Positions 1-11,100 of a DNA stretch of 30,930 nucleotides are shown here, piece by piece (positions within the stretch are counted from its first letter, which is position 1; each line of letters opens with the position of its first letter). This DNA is from Fragilaria crotonensis. Its lineage: Eukaryota > Bacillariophyta > Fragilariophyceae > Fragilariales > Fragilariaceae. The position numbers and the translations under genes are program-made. Location: assembly GCA_022925895.1 (NCBI GenBank), contig JAKSYS010000714.1:1-30930 (forward strand), read 5' to 3'. Below the pieces are notes generated by a model. That model had not been told where the DNA came from. It saw only the letters and a program-made list of their open reading frames with translations, and made no database searches.

Positions 1-2403
1 TTCTCAAGACAGTCGAGCAAAATAAGTGACCCTCGCTACACGTTACAACGGCACAGCGTCGTTTGACGAATGCTGTTTCAGTGCAGTTGTCACAAAAGCC
101 AAGACCCTCCTTAAACAAGATCGCGTGGAGCTTGTCCATGGCATCCCTTGGTACATCGCCACTTATCCCAGCTTGTAGATTGCTGGCATGTTTGAGCAGG
201 ACAAGGAGCACGTCCGTGCTCAACCTTCCGTGAGAGATACGAATGAGACACCCAATCACTGTCTTGCAAACTAGTTCAAGAGCGGCTGTATTCCAGGTGA
301 CCTTTTTATCCGCATCTTTTTCGAGCTGTTTCCATCCACCAACGGTAGCCGTTTCCCGCTTCAGGACGTACTTCTCTAGGACATTTGTTGGCTTGCCGTC
401 ATTCAAGTGCCATAAAATTAGCTCTGCCATGACAACGCCAAAAGAATACACATCAAAGGCTGGAATATAGTCACACTTGAATGTGGTTCGCCTTGTACCA
501 GGTATATTCTGGGCACATGTACCCATGGGTTCCAAGTGCGGGGCCTAGTGCTGAGCCAGTTTGTATTTTCGACTCCGACGAAACAGTTTCGTGCTCGTCC
601 ACAACAAACTTGGCCAGCCCACAATCAATGAGCTTTGGTTTAAAATCGTTCATCAGACAAATGTTTGCACTCTTGATATCGCGGTGAAGCACTTTGACGC
701 CGTTTACACCAGTGTGCAAGCAGTGCACTGCTTTCGCCACTTGATACATGATTGACAGTCGGTCAGCTGCAGGAAGGTCGGCTCGCTTGCTCTCGTCCTC
801 GAGAAAGTGGTCGAGGGAGCCGTTGGACGCATACTCATACACCAGAAATTGTTGTTCATGCTTGACATTTAAATTGTAGCCGTACAAGACAATGATATTG
901 TCATGCTGAAATCTTCTGAGTGTCTGGCGGCATTGTGCAACATTGTTAGAACTCGATGGAGATGGGGGCAGGAATAATTGTTCATTGTTCAACACGGGGC
1001 AACACTCAATGAAGGCACAACGTACCAAAAGTTCCCTCTGGAAGGACTCCAAAATGCCGTGTTTGGGGCCATCAGAACTTTGAGAAAGTTTGATCATTTT
1101 GAGTGCGAACTTTTTGGGTTCAGGGAGATCAGGATCTTCGACCAAAAAACATCGCCATAGGTACCCGATCCAAGTTTGCGGATTTCGATGCAACGCTTAA
1201 TATACTGATAAGAGAGTTCAACAGGTTCAGTCTTGCGGGTTGTCATCACCTTAGCAAGCGATTTCCGGTTCTCTTTACTTCCTCCAAAGTCTTAGTATGA
1301 TCACGGAAGGCCTTGATCGCAGCAAACTGTCTATGTTTATGAGCCACTTCAAGAGCTGTTAATTCGTCATTATCTTTGAGATTCGCATTCACCTTGCTGT
1401 TTTGGAGCAACTCGCGGACGACTTCCCCACGGTCATAATGACTCGCAATGTGAAGGGGTGTTGCACCATTCGTACATGGGAGATTCACATCCACAATGTT
1501 GTGCTGAGCAACTCTTGACGACTTCCTGATAGCCTTCTCGGCTTGCCTTGAAAGGGCTGTTTCACCATTCTTATTTTGGGCATTCACGTCCACATTGTCG
1601 TTCTGGAGCAACTCACGGACGACATGCAGATTGTTGTGTTGACTCGCCATGCTTAAGACTGTATCACCATCCTTGTTTTTGGCATTCACATTCACCTTGC
1701 TGTGCTGGAGCAACTCGCGGAAGACTTCCAAACCACCAAGTACACTCGCAGCGTGAAGGGCTGTGTCACAATCATCAGTACCAAGGATATTCACATCCGC
1801 CTTGCTGTTTTGGAGCAGCTCGCGGACGACATCCACATGACCCTTTTGACTCGCAATGTACAGGGCTGTTACACCACTAGTAGATTGGAGATTCACATCC
1901 ACATTGCCGTTCTTAAGCAACTCGCGGACGACTTCCAAATGACCATTTTGACTCGCCACGTACAGGGCTGTTGCACCACTCGTACATTGGAGATTCATTT
2001 CCACATTGTCGTGCTGAAGCAACGCGCGGACGACTTCCAAATGACCATGTTGACTCGCAATGTGAAGGGCTGTTGCACCACGAGTAGATTGGAGATTCAC
2101 ATCCACATTGTCGTGCTGAAGCAACTCGCGGACGACTTCCAAATGACCATTTTGACTCGCCATGTGAAGGGCAGTTTTTCCATCATCAGGACATTGGAGA
2201 TTCACATCCACATTGTCGATTTGAAGCAACGCACGGACGACTTCCAAATGACCATTTTGACTCGCAGTATAAAGGGCTGTTGCACCATAACTATCACCTT
2301 GGGCATTCACATTGGCTCCATCAAGCAATAGGGCACGAACTTCTTTGAGATTGCCATATAAGGCGTTGAAGATCAAAGCAACGTCGTTGTCACTCCACGG
2401 CAT
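1..2403 (-). pseudogene. Ankyrin-repeat/protein kinase gene, copy 1 (frameshifted; 3' end outside window)
   Basis: The gene starts at 2403 with MPWSDNDVALIF, the conserved start of this family. About 10 ankyrin units of roughly 34 residues follow (2400-1290), with the usual TALxxASQxGHxEVVRELL pattern. A TKL-like kinase follows (about 1190-250) with HRDIKSAN, an unusual DCG in place of DFG, and CPEY. The left edge of the window cuts it inside the RING-like region. Compared with copies 2 and 3, it has lost one base in a T run near 1271-1277 and one A in the run at 1144-1149, gained a G at about 479, and lost another base near 16. These separate an ankyrin frame (2403-1246) from a kinase frame (1193-471). 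Ankyrin unit 9 is scrambled by indels that cancel out. The kinase half matches copy 3 and the end of the ankyrin half matches copy 2. It is probably a pseudogene, though sequencing errors in homopolymers cannot be excluded. Confidence 0.85.
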
Positions 2404-2592
2404 GCTTCTGAAGTACTCCGAGTTCTGCAGTATTAAACCATAGACTCGGCTGTTGGCTGTGCGATAGATGTATGGGCTGAGTACGAGTCAGAAGTGCACA
2501 CCATACCGAGATAGAATTGGAATTAATCGCTCGGGGCGGGAGGCGGGAATCAAGCTGATCCACCTCCTGATTCTTGAACGGAAGAAAATGTA
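2404..2592 (-). promoter_or_regulatory. Conserved upstream region of ankyrin-kinase copy 1
   Basis: This stretch aligns with 24912-25104 upstream of copy 3. Both share a block next to the start codon (2404-2470, also present in copy 2) and a distal block containing ATCGCTCGGGGCGGG and CTGATCCACCTCCTGAT. Conservation outside the coding frame suggests a promoter or 5' UTR. No TATA box or known site was identified. It could simply reflect recent duplication. Confidence 0.4.
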
Positions 2593-2599
2593 ATATTCT

Positions 2600-4255
2600 C
2601 TGTGATACTGTACTAACGCATACTGTAGTACATCTGTGCTTATGTGGCTCATTAACTTCATACAGGCATATGGATCGTACAGTATTTGTAGACGTCCAGC
2701 TCTCAGTATAGTGTGTTTTGTGGGGCAAATTTTAATAGGCTGTATCACTGCTGTACTTTATCCTGAAAGGCTGGAAAAGATGGTAGATCAAATTCGCTCT
2801 GTTTCTCTAAGAGTTGTCGTATTCGTGAATTTTTCATTCTTTATTCCGACTCGTTGGACATTTTTGTCGTCGAGTTTTGTCCGAGTGTGATTTCAAGAGA
2901 TTGGATTTCGAGCACTTCAGAGATTCAAAAGCTAATCTCGTCGAATCCTACTGTACTACCGTAGCAATGATATTAGACCGTTCGTTAACCTGGCATGCCA
3001 CACTAAAGTCAGACGCATTCTCCACTGCGGCCCTGCATTTGATAGACACAGGTCTTCCGTTTTCACGGAGTGTTCACGCTTGTCTACATCGTTGGGTTTC
3101 ACTTGCCCATGGACAATCGATATCGACATTATGTGAAGGAAAATCAGCGGCGCATTACTCTCTTCGTCATATGACAGGCCCTTGGAACGTCAGGCTCTGA
3201 ATTGCTGCTCGCTAATGTCCGTGTCTGCAATCGACAGACGCTCATGTTGGAATCATTTTCCAGCTCTCGACGATATCAATTTCGCAACCACGTCGTCGTT
3301 TGATGCAACGATCACGACGTTCAACAACATTAGATGACACAAAAAGCGGACGCAGAAAAGCTGGGTTTGACAAGATTGGCCCGGTCAAGGAGCTACAGCT
3401 TTGGTGGCCATTCGTATCTCTGCGCAGATTTTGCGACTCAAGTTTTCCAGCATCATTAATTCTGTCGAGCACCAGAATTTCCCCTGACTACAAATCAATT
3501 ACAGAATTTCCCAAACATCCTATCACGAACTCCAAAGACCCTCTACTCTCTGCCAGTAGATACTAGAGACTTGAGACTATCGGGTTGAAATGCGAATGAC
3601 GCGACAATCAGAGGGATATGCATTCATGCATGCAGAAGTCTATCATATTATTCACGAGGAAGCCATCGCTGCTCTCTCAACTCTTGAGTAGCACTCGGAA
3701 CATATATAACACAGTCGCGGGAATCAGGTTGCTGTGTTTGGCGTTGCAACAAGTGCCGGGACAAAGCCTCATCCATCTGGTTCAAGGACGAAATGGGGTT
3801 AGCACGAGGGAAGTCTTTCAAACGCTATTTGGTGCCGTGGATGAATTTGGTTGGCTGTGCCGCCACTCAAAGCCAAGGGACAGCGGGCTGCCGGCACCGT
3901 GCACGCCTCAACTAAGAGCACAGAATGGGCTGAGGTCCACGAGCGAGGACTTCTTCGAGACCTTGTAAGGACCTTTGTGATGCAGGGATGAAGCATTCAC
4001 GAGACGAGTGACCCGTTGATTTGGTCTAGATGGCATTGAGACCACATCACTTAAATAGGCTAGTGGTTACAACTCGACATGACTTCCTACCTCGTGAGAC
4101 AAGATCTCCTAGCAAACGACACGTCCAAGTTTGAGTTGAGTGTATTTCCGTTCCAAAAGATGGTGGCCATGAACCAACAATGAGCGAAACGTATGCAAGG
4201 TTTGTTATGGAATATAGCAAAGAAGGTAGAAAAGGTCTTGGCAGTACATCCGGGA
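2600..4255. other. Intergenic stretch with no recognisable gene
   Basis: Both strands carry only short open frames (for example 2877-3200 and 3618-3968 on plus, 4047-4259 on minus) with no motif I recognise. No LTR, ankyrin or helicase signal is visible. It may be decayed transposon or intergenic DNA. Confidence 0.5.
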
Positions 4256-5020
4256 TCATGGATAATCAGATTGACACTGCCACGCCGGCAAACACCATGG
4301 CCAGTTGGTGATCACACGTTTGAATTAACACATTGCCGTTGTGTTTTGCCGGTAGATTAATGATACAATAATCATCAAACTCCTCCACAGTAGGTGCATT
4401 CGGCAATCATGCACCATACGTCAGGACTTGACATTGCGACTTGTCGTGGAACCTCCTGCAACGAGCGCCATCACCTCCAGAGTCATGGCCGCAACTGGGA
4501 TTTCACCACAATCCACGTCGACTCCCTCGACTTGGGGCGCGACGGCCGTATCTCAGGTGATGGTGATACTGTTGGGAGCCCATGACGCAGCGGTATACCC
4601 AGCTGTACCATCAAGTTGGCGAATGGTGCATCACCGGTAATGGCAGCGTCTGCCAAAGTAACTTTGATTCTCTCCTTCAACGTCAAACGAACGCCGCACT
4701 TATTCATGAGACCAATTGTCAACGCAACATGGGGGTCTGAATTGAGTTCATCCATGATGGCAAATGGTAACATACATCGCCATCACCGCAAGGGTCTGGC
4801 CATTATCCCGCTAATCGGGGTCTACTAGTGTGGTGTGTGCGTGTGTGATGATGCTGCGAGAGCAAAGCATCAAATGCGTCAAATGCGTCAAACAAGGATC
4901 ACTAGGACAAAACAAGCGATATCGTGGTGGTCGTACCGTCCCTCCAGGCAGTGGTGCGCCATTGGATGTGACAATTACGACGAATATCGAAGTTGAACGT
5001 TGTCCATACGATTCCACGAG
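4256..5020 (-). pseudogene. Decayed member of an unidentified gene family, copy A
   Basis: This region aligns in patches with 5715-6360 (copy B) and 20125-20850 (copy C). Shared minus-strand peptide fragments include FAIMDEL and LTIGLMNKCGV near the N-terminal side, VTLADAAITGDAPFANLM in the middle, and EFDDYCI close to the C-terminal side (about 4360-4390). No single frame is intact, because stops and frameshifts interrupt it. The upstream part (4830-5020) also resembles 20740-20850, which suggests that a promoter or first exon was copied too. I do not recognise the family. Calling it a gene rather than a non-coding repeat rests on the matching peptide fragments and on a signal-peptide-like start in copy C. 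Confidence 0.4.
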
Positions 5021-5126
5021 ATCACGTCGCGATTATGATTATCCTTTGTCCATTGTCCGATATTGACTTGAAAATTGTCAAAAGTTTCAAAGTCAACAAT
5101 TCTGTGTTGTGATTGTTCAGGGGGTG

Positions 5127-5203
5127 CCTCACACCTCACACCTCACACCTCACACCTCACACCTCACACCTCACACCTCACACCTCACACCTCACACCTC
5201 ACA
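5127..5203. repeat. Tandem 7-bp satellite (CCTCACA)x11
   Basis: Eleven perfect head-to-tail copies of CCTCACA cover 77 bp and are followed by TGCCTCA. The unit length is not a multiple of three and no coding role is seen. Confidence 0.97.
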
Positions 5204-5319
5204 TGCCTCATTGTCAAAAACCGATCCACGGCGACGTGTGACGCATCATTTATCGAGTTGGGAGTTGGGAGCCACCAACGCTTTGAGACTGACTGTGTGC
5301 AGAAAAGTCTTCTCTCTGG

Positions 5320-5455
5320 GTTACTGCGAGTACTTGTACTCTACTGGAGTACTCGTAGCTAACACCATTCTATCTACAGTCTACAGTACCTGGTACTCCG
5401 AGTATGACATACTCCGAGTTTGTACTACTCGTAGCACAGGTACGGTAACAGTAGC
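5320..5455. repeat. GTAC-rich palindromic patch
   Basis: This is a dense run of short palindromes and near-palindromes built from GTAC, AGTACT, CTCGTA and TACTCCGAGTA. Similar patches lie at 17225-17395, 19318-19350, 21535-21620 and 30430-30600. It may be foldback-element debris or a simple-sequence class of this genome. Confidence 0.6.
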
Positions 5456-5714
5456 TCGGCAACAGGAATCTGAGTTTGTTTGGCATTGCATCAAGCGAGG
5501 AAGGAACAAGAAGAAAAGGAAAATTCAGGAGGGGGAGCGCGTCAGTCAAACACAACTTCATCTACGCAAGGACGCAAGTCACGGATACGCCAAACCAAAA
5601 GTCTCCACTCTATAAATCCAATTAGACCACCAGGGCTCTATACTAGTATAAGAGGGGATGCCATCGGGTACTATGGACGAGACCAGTGACAAGACCAGTT
5701 TCGTCTCTACGGCA

Positions 5715-6360
5715 GGACACAGCGTCGGCGTCATCCCACAGGCAGCCAGGACAAACGCCGTCATGGTCATTTGGTGATCAACGCTCGTTGTCAATCGAAA
5801 CGTTGTTGTTGCGTTTTGACGGTGGACGAGTGATGCAATAATCATCAAACTCTTACACGGTAGCACCCAACTTGTTGCACTCGGCAATCATGCGCTAAGG
5901 CTCTTTCTTATGCCAGGACTACTACGACGTAGGCATGTGCAAATCATTGTGAGACCTTTGGCAAAGAGCGCCACCACCGCCAAAAGTCATGGCGGCATCT
6001 GGGATTCTACCAAAATCCACACCAACTCCCTTGAGTTTGGGTGCGACGACTGTATCTCTCAGGTGCAGGTGATACTGTTGGGACGACGACGACAAGGTGT
6101 CACCCATTTGCTCCATCACGTTGGCGAATGTTACATCACCGTGGACGTCTTCTCATCCACATCCGTGAACAATGTAATGGTTCCGCCGGAACTAACATTG
6201 CCTGCCAAAAAGTCACGCGTGATTTGTAACTTTGATCCTTCTTCACTATTGTCAAGAAAGGCCGAAAGCCGTTCCGTGCTGGGTCGCCTTCCATGTCATC
6301 TTCGACACCTTCGACACTGCACTTGTTCATGAGACCAATTGCGGGTCCAGTGTTGACAAA
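5715..6360 (-). pseudogene. Decayed member of an unidentified gene family, copy B
   Basis: It aligns with copies A and C over several blocks. On the minus strand one can read IGLMNKC near 6330-6350, FGRIPDAAMTFGGGGALCQR near 5950-6010, and at the far end a remnant resembling EFDDYCI of copy A (about 5830-5860). Several frames are needed to follow it, so it is broken. Copies A and B lie in the same orientation within about 1.5 kb, which fits local tandem duplication followed by decay. Function unknown. Confidence 0.4.
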
Positions 6361-6399
6361 GATGTTGAAAATATTCAAACTTTTGAATAGAAAAGAGTG

Positions 6400-8100
6400 C
6401 TTCGATGATTCTAAAGCAAACAAGGTGTGTTGGATGGTATTCCACAAATGACACTCTGGCCGCGAGAAAACTGACCGCAGCGTCTCTCTTGTTCTTTGGG
6501 ATTACTAATGTTGGTGGAGTTCCAAGGAGCAGTCCTAATCTGGTGCTCGCGGTGTCCTATGCAATGAGACTGGAGTCCCCCCGATGGGTCTCTCAAGTGC
6601 TAGATTGATTTGCTATCGTTGTTACAGAATCAATGCCGACATCTAATCAGTGTGGGTCCGAACGACACCGAATAATGAAGGACAGGACTCGTTTTTACAT
6701 TTTCGAAACGCGGGTGCCAATGTCTGGGAAGAAGTCAACGAACGTGATGCTGACTCTACTGGCCCAAGCTTTGGATTGGAGACGCGAGCAAACGCGAGAG
6801 TGCCTCATCAAGCTGCAAGGTTCAGTCTACATTCTAGTATCCGATCTATGAGGATGCACATCGACGGTATGCATCAGCTGCCGCCATAACCGTTGGTGCC
6901 TTTGCTGCAAATATACTTTGACCGTCGAACAATGACAATTCATACTTGATTGCTGACGTTTGTGGAGATTTACATTTGGAAAGACGGTGGAGCGGACTGC
7001 AGAACTTGCCGCCCGCCACCTTGGAAGTGTACGAATGAGATTTTTTACGGAGCTAGCCTCGTGGTGGTTGTGTTGTTGGTTCCCACCCAAGATATGCTAG
7101 GCCACTACTATGCGCCTGTCGCTGTTTGTTAATCTTGTCCGTCAAATCAGTTACGCAGGAATCAGCAATCGTTGTCCAACTGCCAGAAGATCATTACTGT
7201 GGGTCTGCTGAAGGTAGGATACCGGGACGTTCCAGAAACGATTTGAGACCGAAGTATGACCATTAGCGACTAAGACCAAGACCCACCTCGAGCATGCACT
7301 TGGCTTCACTGACACCATTGGCGGCAGCGCTTGCTGTAACATGTTCCTGTTGCCTGGCCAACCCTGCAGACAGCAGAGTACAAATCCACCACCACAGATT
7401 AACTTGTTCTACTCAACAGTAGCGACTGCTCTTGTTTCACAGTACCTTGAAGAGAAGCCGCCATTGAACTGATCAAGGTAAATACCGTGCCACGGGAGCG
7501 ATCCTCCAACTGCCACGCAACCAACGATGAGGAATTCAACGTGCCCGTAGTCCATGGTAACTGGATAGCAACCCAGAAATCTTCGTAATCGCCCGACGAC
7601 GGCACCTCCATCAAATGAATAATGCTGGTGGCATTCATAATCGCATGGTTCCGCGAGAACCCAAAGACGAAGAGATTAATGATGAAATCAGACCGGCAGC
7701 AGCAGCTGACCTGGCAAGGGGCGTGGAGAACCTCCTGATCAGTTGGGTCCTTCGTGATGCGATTTGGCATCAGCATGGTTAACTGCGACATTTTGTGCAG
7801 TCGTATAAAGGCAGCTACTATAGCTGGATCACTTTTGAAGTTGCAACACCATCACGTCCCAGGATCCAGACTCGGTATGTGTCATAATAAACGTGTGATC
7901 CATCCTCCATAATGGGAGTGCGAACGTACGTCATACGTCTCTCTCACATGTTTCTTTCGTTTACATTAAATGTTAAACATTCATATATATATGCGAACAT
8001 CAAGTTGATGTCCAGTCGTCCAATCAGATATCGGTCAGGCAGTCGCCGATCAACCACTGCACACTGTATACTGCATCGACCGTATTTAATGTGTCATTGG
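6400..8100. other. Mostly non-genic stretch; one weak open frame
   Basis: The longest uninterrupted frame on the minus strand runs from 7791 to 7399 (130 codons). It has no domain I recognise, no signal peptide and no clear codon bias, so it may be chance. A plus-strand frame at 6650-6889 is equally anonymous. No RNA gene or transposon end was recognised. Confidence 0.4.
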
Positions 8101-8109
8101 GACGCGAAA

Positions 8110-11100
8110 TCAAGCCCATATGGTCTCCTCGTCGTCGTCGTGTGACACGTCGTCAACCTTCTTCACCCAAATCGTCCTTCCGTTCTCAAGCAGGACAGGT
8201 TCCATCTTTGTCCTCCACTCCGATTCGTGCTCTTTGGCCATGTCTGCCATCGCCTTTAACGCCTTTCCTTCCAAGGTCTGCTGTTTATCATGGTTCTTTT
8301 CGTCCGCCAACTCTTTGATTAATTTCTTCATCTCTTTGGTATGCTCTTTTATTCGATACGTCTTACATACGGCCAGCAACACTTTCGAGGGATCCCAGGC
8401 AGCTGCTACATCGATGGCAATTTGAAGCAACGGTAAAACCGTTACCATCCATTGTTTGTCCACCGAAATCTCAAAGGGATCATGACCTGCATCGCCCGAG
8501 CGCTCACAATAGAAGGTCACCTCGTATTTTTGCTTCGCTGGATTTGTGAACCACGTTTTGAGAGTTTTCGAACGATCAGCGTCGATGCGAGTGATCACCA
8601 CGAGAGTTGGGCACACACTACGATGTTGCAAATGCGCATTGTTCCACGCCAGCCCTTTCAAGCAGTGATGCATTGCGGACGACAACTTATCAAAACGTTT
8701 TTGGTTGTCTTTCAGCGAAAGCGTGATTTGGTCTAATTTTTTGTCGGCTCTCTTCTGCCAGTGGAAGGACCACGTGCTAGCAGGTACGTGCTCACAAATA
8801 TCATCAATTGTGAAAGGTTGGCTCGGACACCCACTGACCAAGCACCGAAGTTGAAAAGTGGCAGGGGTGCTGGCAGGGGCTTCCCAAACCGCTTTTTCAA
8901 GACATTTGGCGCACAATGGGTGAGACTCTTTTTTACACTTTACAACAAAAAGCCGTTCATCAAAGTAACATGGGAGGCCTTGGCCAGCGCAGTCCGGGTC
9001 AGAGTTCGGTTTATCAGTGTTGTGCAGGATATTGTCCAGATCAGCTATGGCATCCTTCGGCTCAACACAGGTTATCCCGTTGTGTACATCTTTGGCATAT
9101 TTCAACAGGTCACGAAGCTTGCCCGTGCTCAATCTTCTTTCAGAGGGAAGGGTGATGCACCCAATCACGGTCTTGCAAACAAGTTCAAGAGCTTCTGCAT
9201 TCCAGTCGGCCCGGCCATCTGCATGGTTTTTGAGCTGTTTCCATCCATCAACGATAGGCGTTTCCTCATTCAAGACGTACGTCTGCAAGACATTCGTTGC
9301 CTTTCCATCATTCAAATGCCCTATAATTAGCTCAGCCATGACAACGCCAAAAGAATACACATCATAGGCAGGAATGTAGTCACAGTTGATGCCTTTTCCT
9401 TTCTTCGAGATATACTCTGGGCACCTGTACAAATGAGTTCCTATTGCGGTGCCTTGCGTTGAGCCACTTTGTAGGATCGACTCCGACGGAACAGCTTCGT
9501 GCCTGTCCAAAACAAACGTCGCCAGCCCACAATCAATGAGCTTCGGTGTAAAATCGTTCATCAGACAAATGTTTGCACTCTTTATATCGCGGTGATACAC
9601 TTTGACACCTGCTGCACCAGTGTGCAAGCAGTGCACTGCTTTCGCCACTTGGTACATGATCGACAGCCGGTTATCTGCAGGAAGGAGGGCTCTCTTGTCA
9701 TCATCCTTGAGAAAGCAGTCGAGGGAGCCGTTGGCTGCGTATTCATACACCAAAAACTGCTCTCCAGCTCTGCCTTTGAAGTTGTAGCCGTACAAGACAA
9801 TGATATTGGGATGACGAAATCTTTTGAGTGTCTGGCAGAATCGTGCATGAGTGTTAGAACTCGAAGGAGATGGGGGCAGGGTACATATACATTGTTCCAC
9901 ACGAGGCAATGGCTCAATGCAGAACACACAACGTACCGAAAGTTCCTTCTGGAAGGATATCAAAATTTCGTCGTTGGGGCCATCGGTTCTTTGAGAAAGA
10001 TTCATCATCTTCACAACGAACTTTTTGGGTTCAGGGAGATAACCATCTTCGACCAAAAAAACATTGCCATAGGCACCCGATCCAAGTTTGCGGATTTTGA
10101 TGCAATGCTTGATGTAGTGATAAGAGAGTTCAACAGGTTCAGCCTTGCAGGTTGTCATCACCTTTGCAAGCGATTCCCGGTTCTTATTTACTTCCTCCAA
10201 AGTCTTAGTATGATCACGGAAGGCTTTGATCGTAGCAAACTTTCTATGTTTGTAAGCCACATCAAAAGCTGTTAATCCTTCATTATCTTTGATATTCGCA
10301 TCCACCTTGCTGTTTTGGAGCAACTCGCGGAAGACTTCCACACGGCCATATTGACTCGCAATGTGAAGGGCCGTTGCACCGGTATTACACTTGAGATTAA
10401 CATCCACATTGTTGTGCTCGAGCAACTTCTTGACGACTTCCTGATTGCCTTCTCGGCTTGCCTGGAATAGGGCTGTTTCACCATTTTTATTTTGGGCATT
10501 CACGTCCACATTGTCGTTCCGGAGCAACTCACGGACGACATCCAGATTGCTGGAGTGACTCGCAATGATAAGGGCTGTATCACCATTCTCATCATAGGCA
10601 TTCACCTCCACATTTTCGTGCTGAAGCAACTCGCGGAAGAGTTCCACATGGCCATTTCGACTCGCAGTGTGCAGGGCTGTTCTACCATCTTTACGTTGGA
10701 GATTCACCTCCACCTTGCCGTGATGAAGCAACTCGCGGACGACTTCCAAACGACCCCTTTGACTCGCCATGTAAAGGGCAGTTGTACCATCATTAGTGCA
10801 TTGGAGATTCACATCCACATTGTCGTGCTGAAGCAACTCGCGGACGACTTCCAAATGACCATCTTGACTCGCAATGTAGAGGGCTGTTGTACCATCAGTA
10901 GATTGGATATTCACATCCACATTGTCGATTTGAAGCAACTTGCGGACGACTTCCACATGACCATTTTGGATCGCGGTGTAAAGGGCAGTTGCACCACTCG
11001 TACATTGGAGATTCACATCCACATTGTCGTGCTGAAGCAACTCGCGGACGACTTCCAAATGACCTTGTTGACTCGCCATGTAGAGGGCTGTTGCACCATC

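Noticed and set aside
1702-2331. Long plus-strand open frames across the ankyrin arrays (also 10492-11244 and 24522-24767)
   Set aside because: They are antisense shadows. The repeat unit is a multiple of three and lacks stops in that frame, so any antisense reading stays open and is repetitive (IHIHIVVLKQLADDFQ).
2404-2728. Minus-strand frame upstream of copy 1 as an N-terminal extension or separate gene
   Set aside because: It is not in frame with copy 1, and the region is conserved as DNA upstream of copy 3 with different open frames. It fits promoter or UTR better.
5127-5203. CRISPR-like array
   Set aside because: The 7-bp units are contiguous without spacers, in a eukaryotic context; this is a simple satellite. 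The 102-bp and 99-bp arrays are coding tandem repeats.
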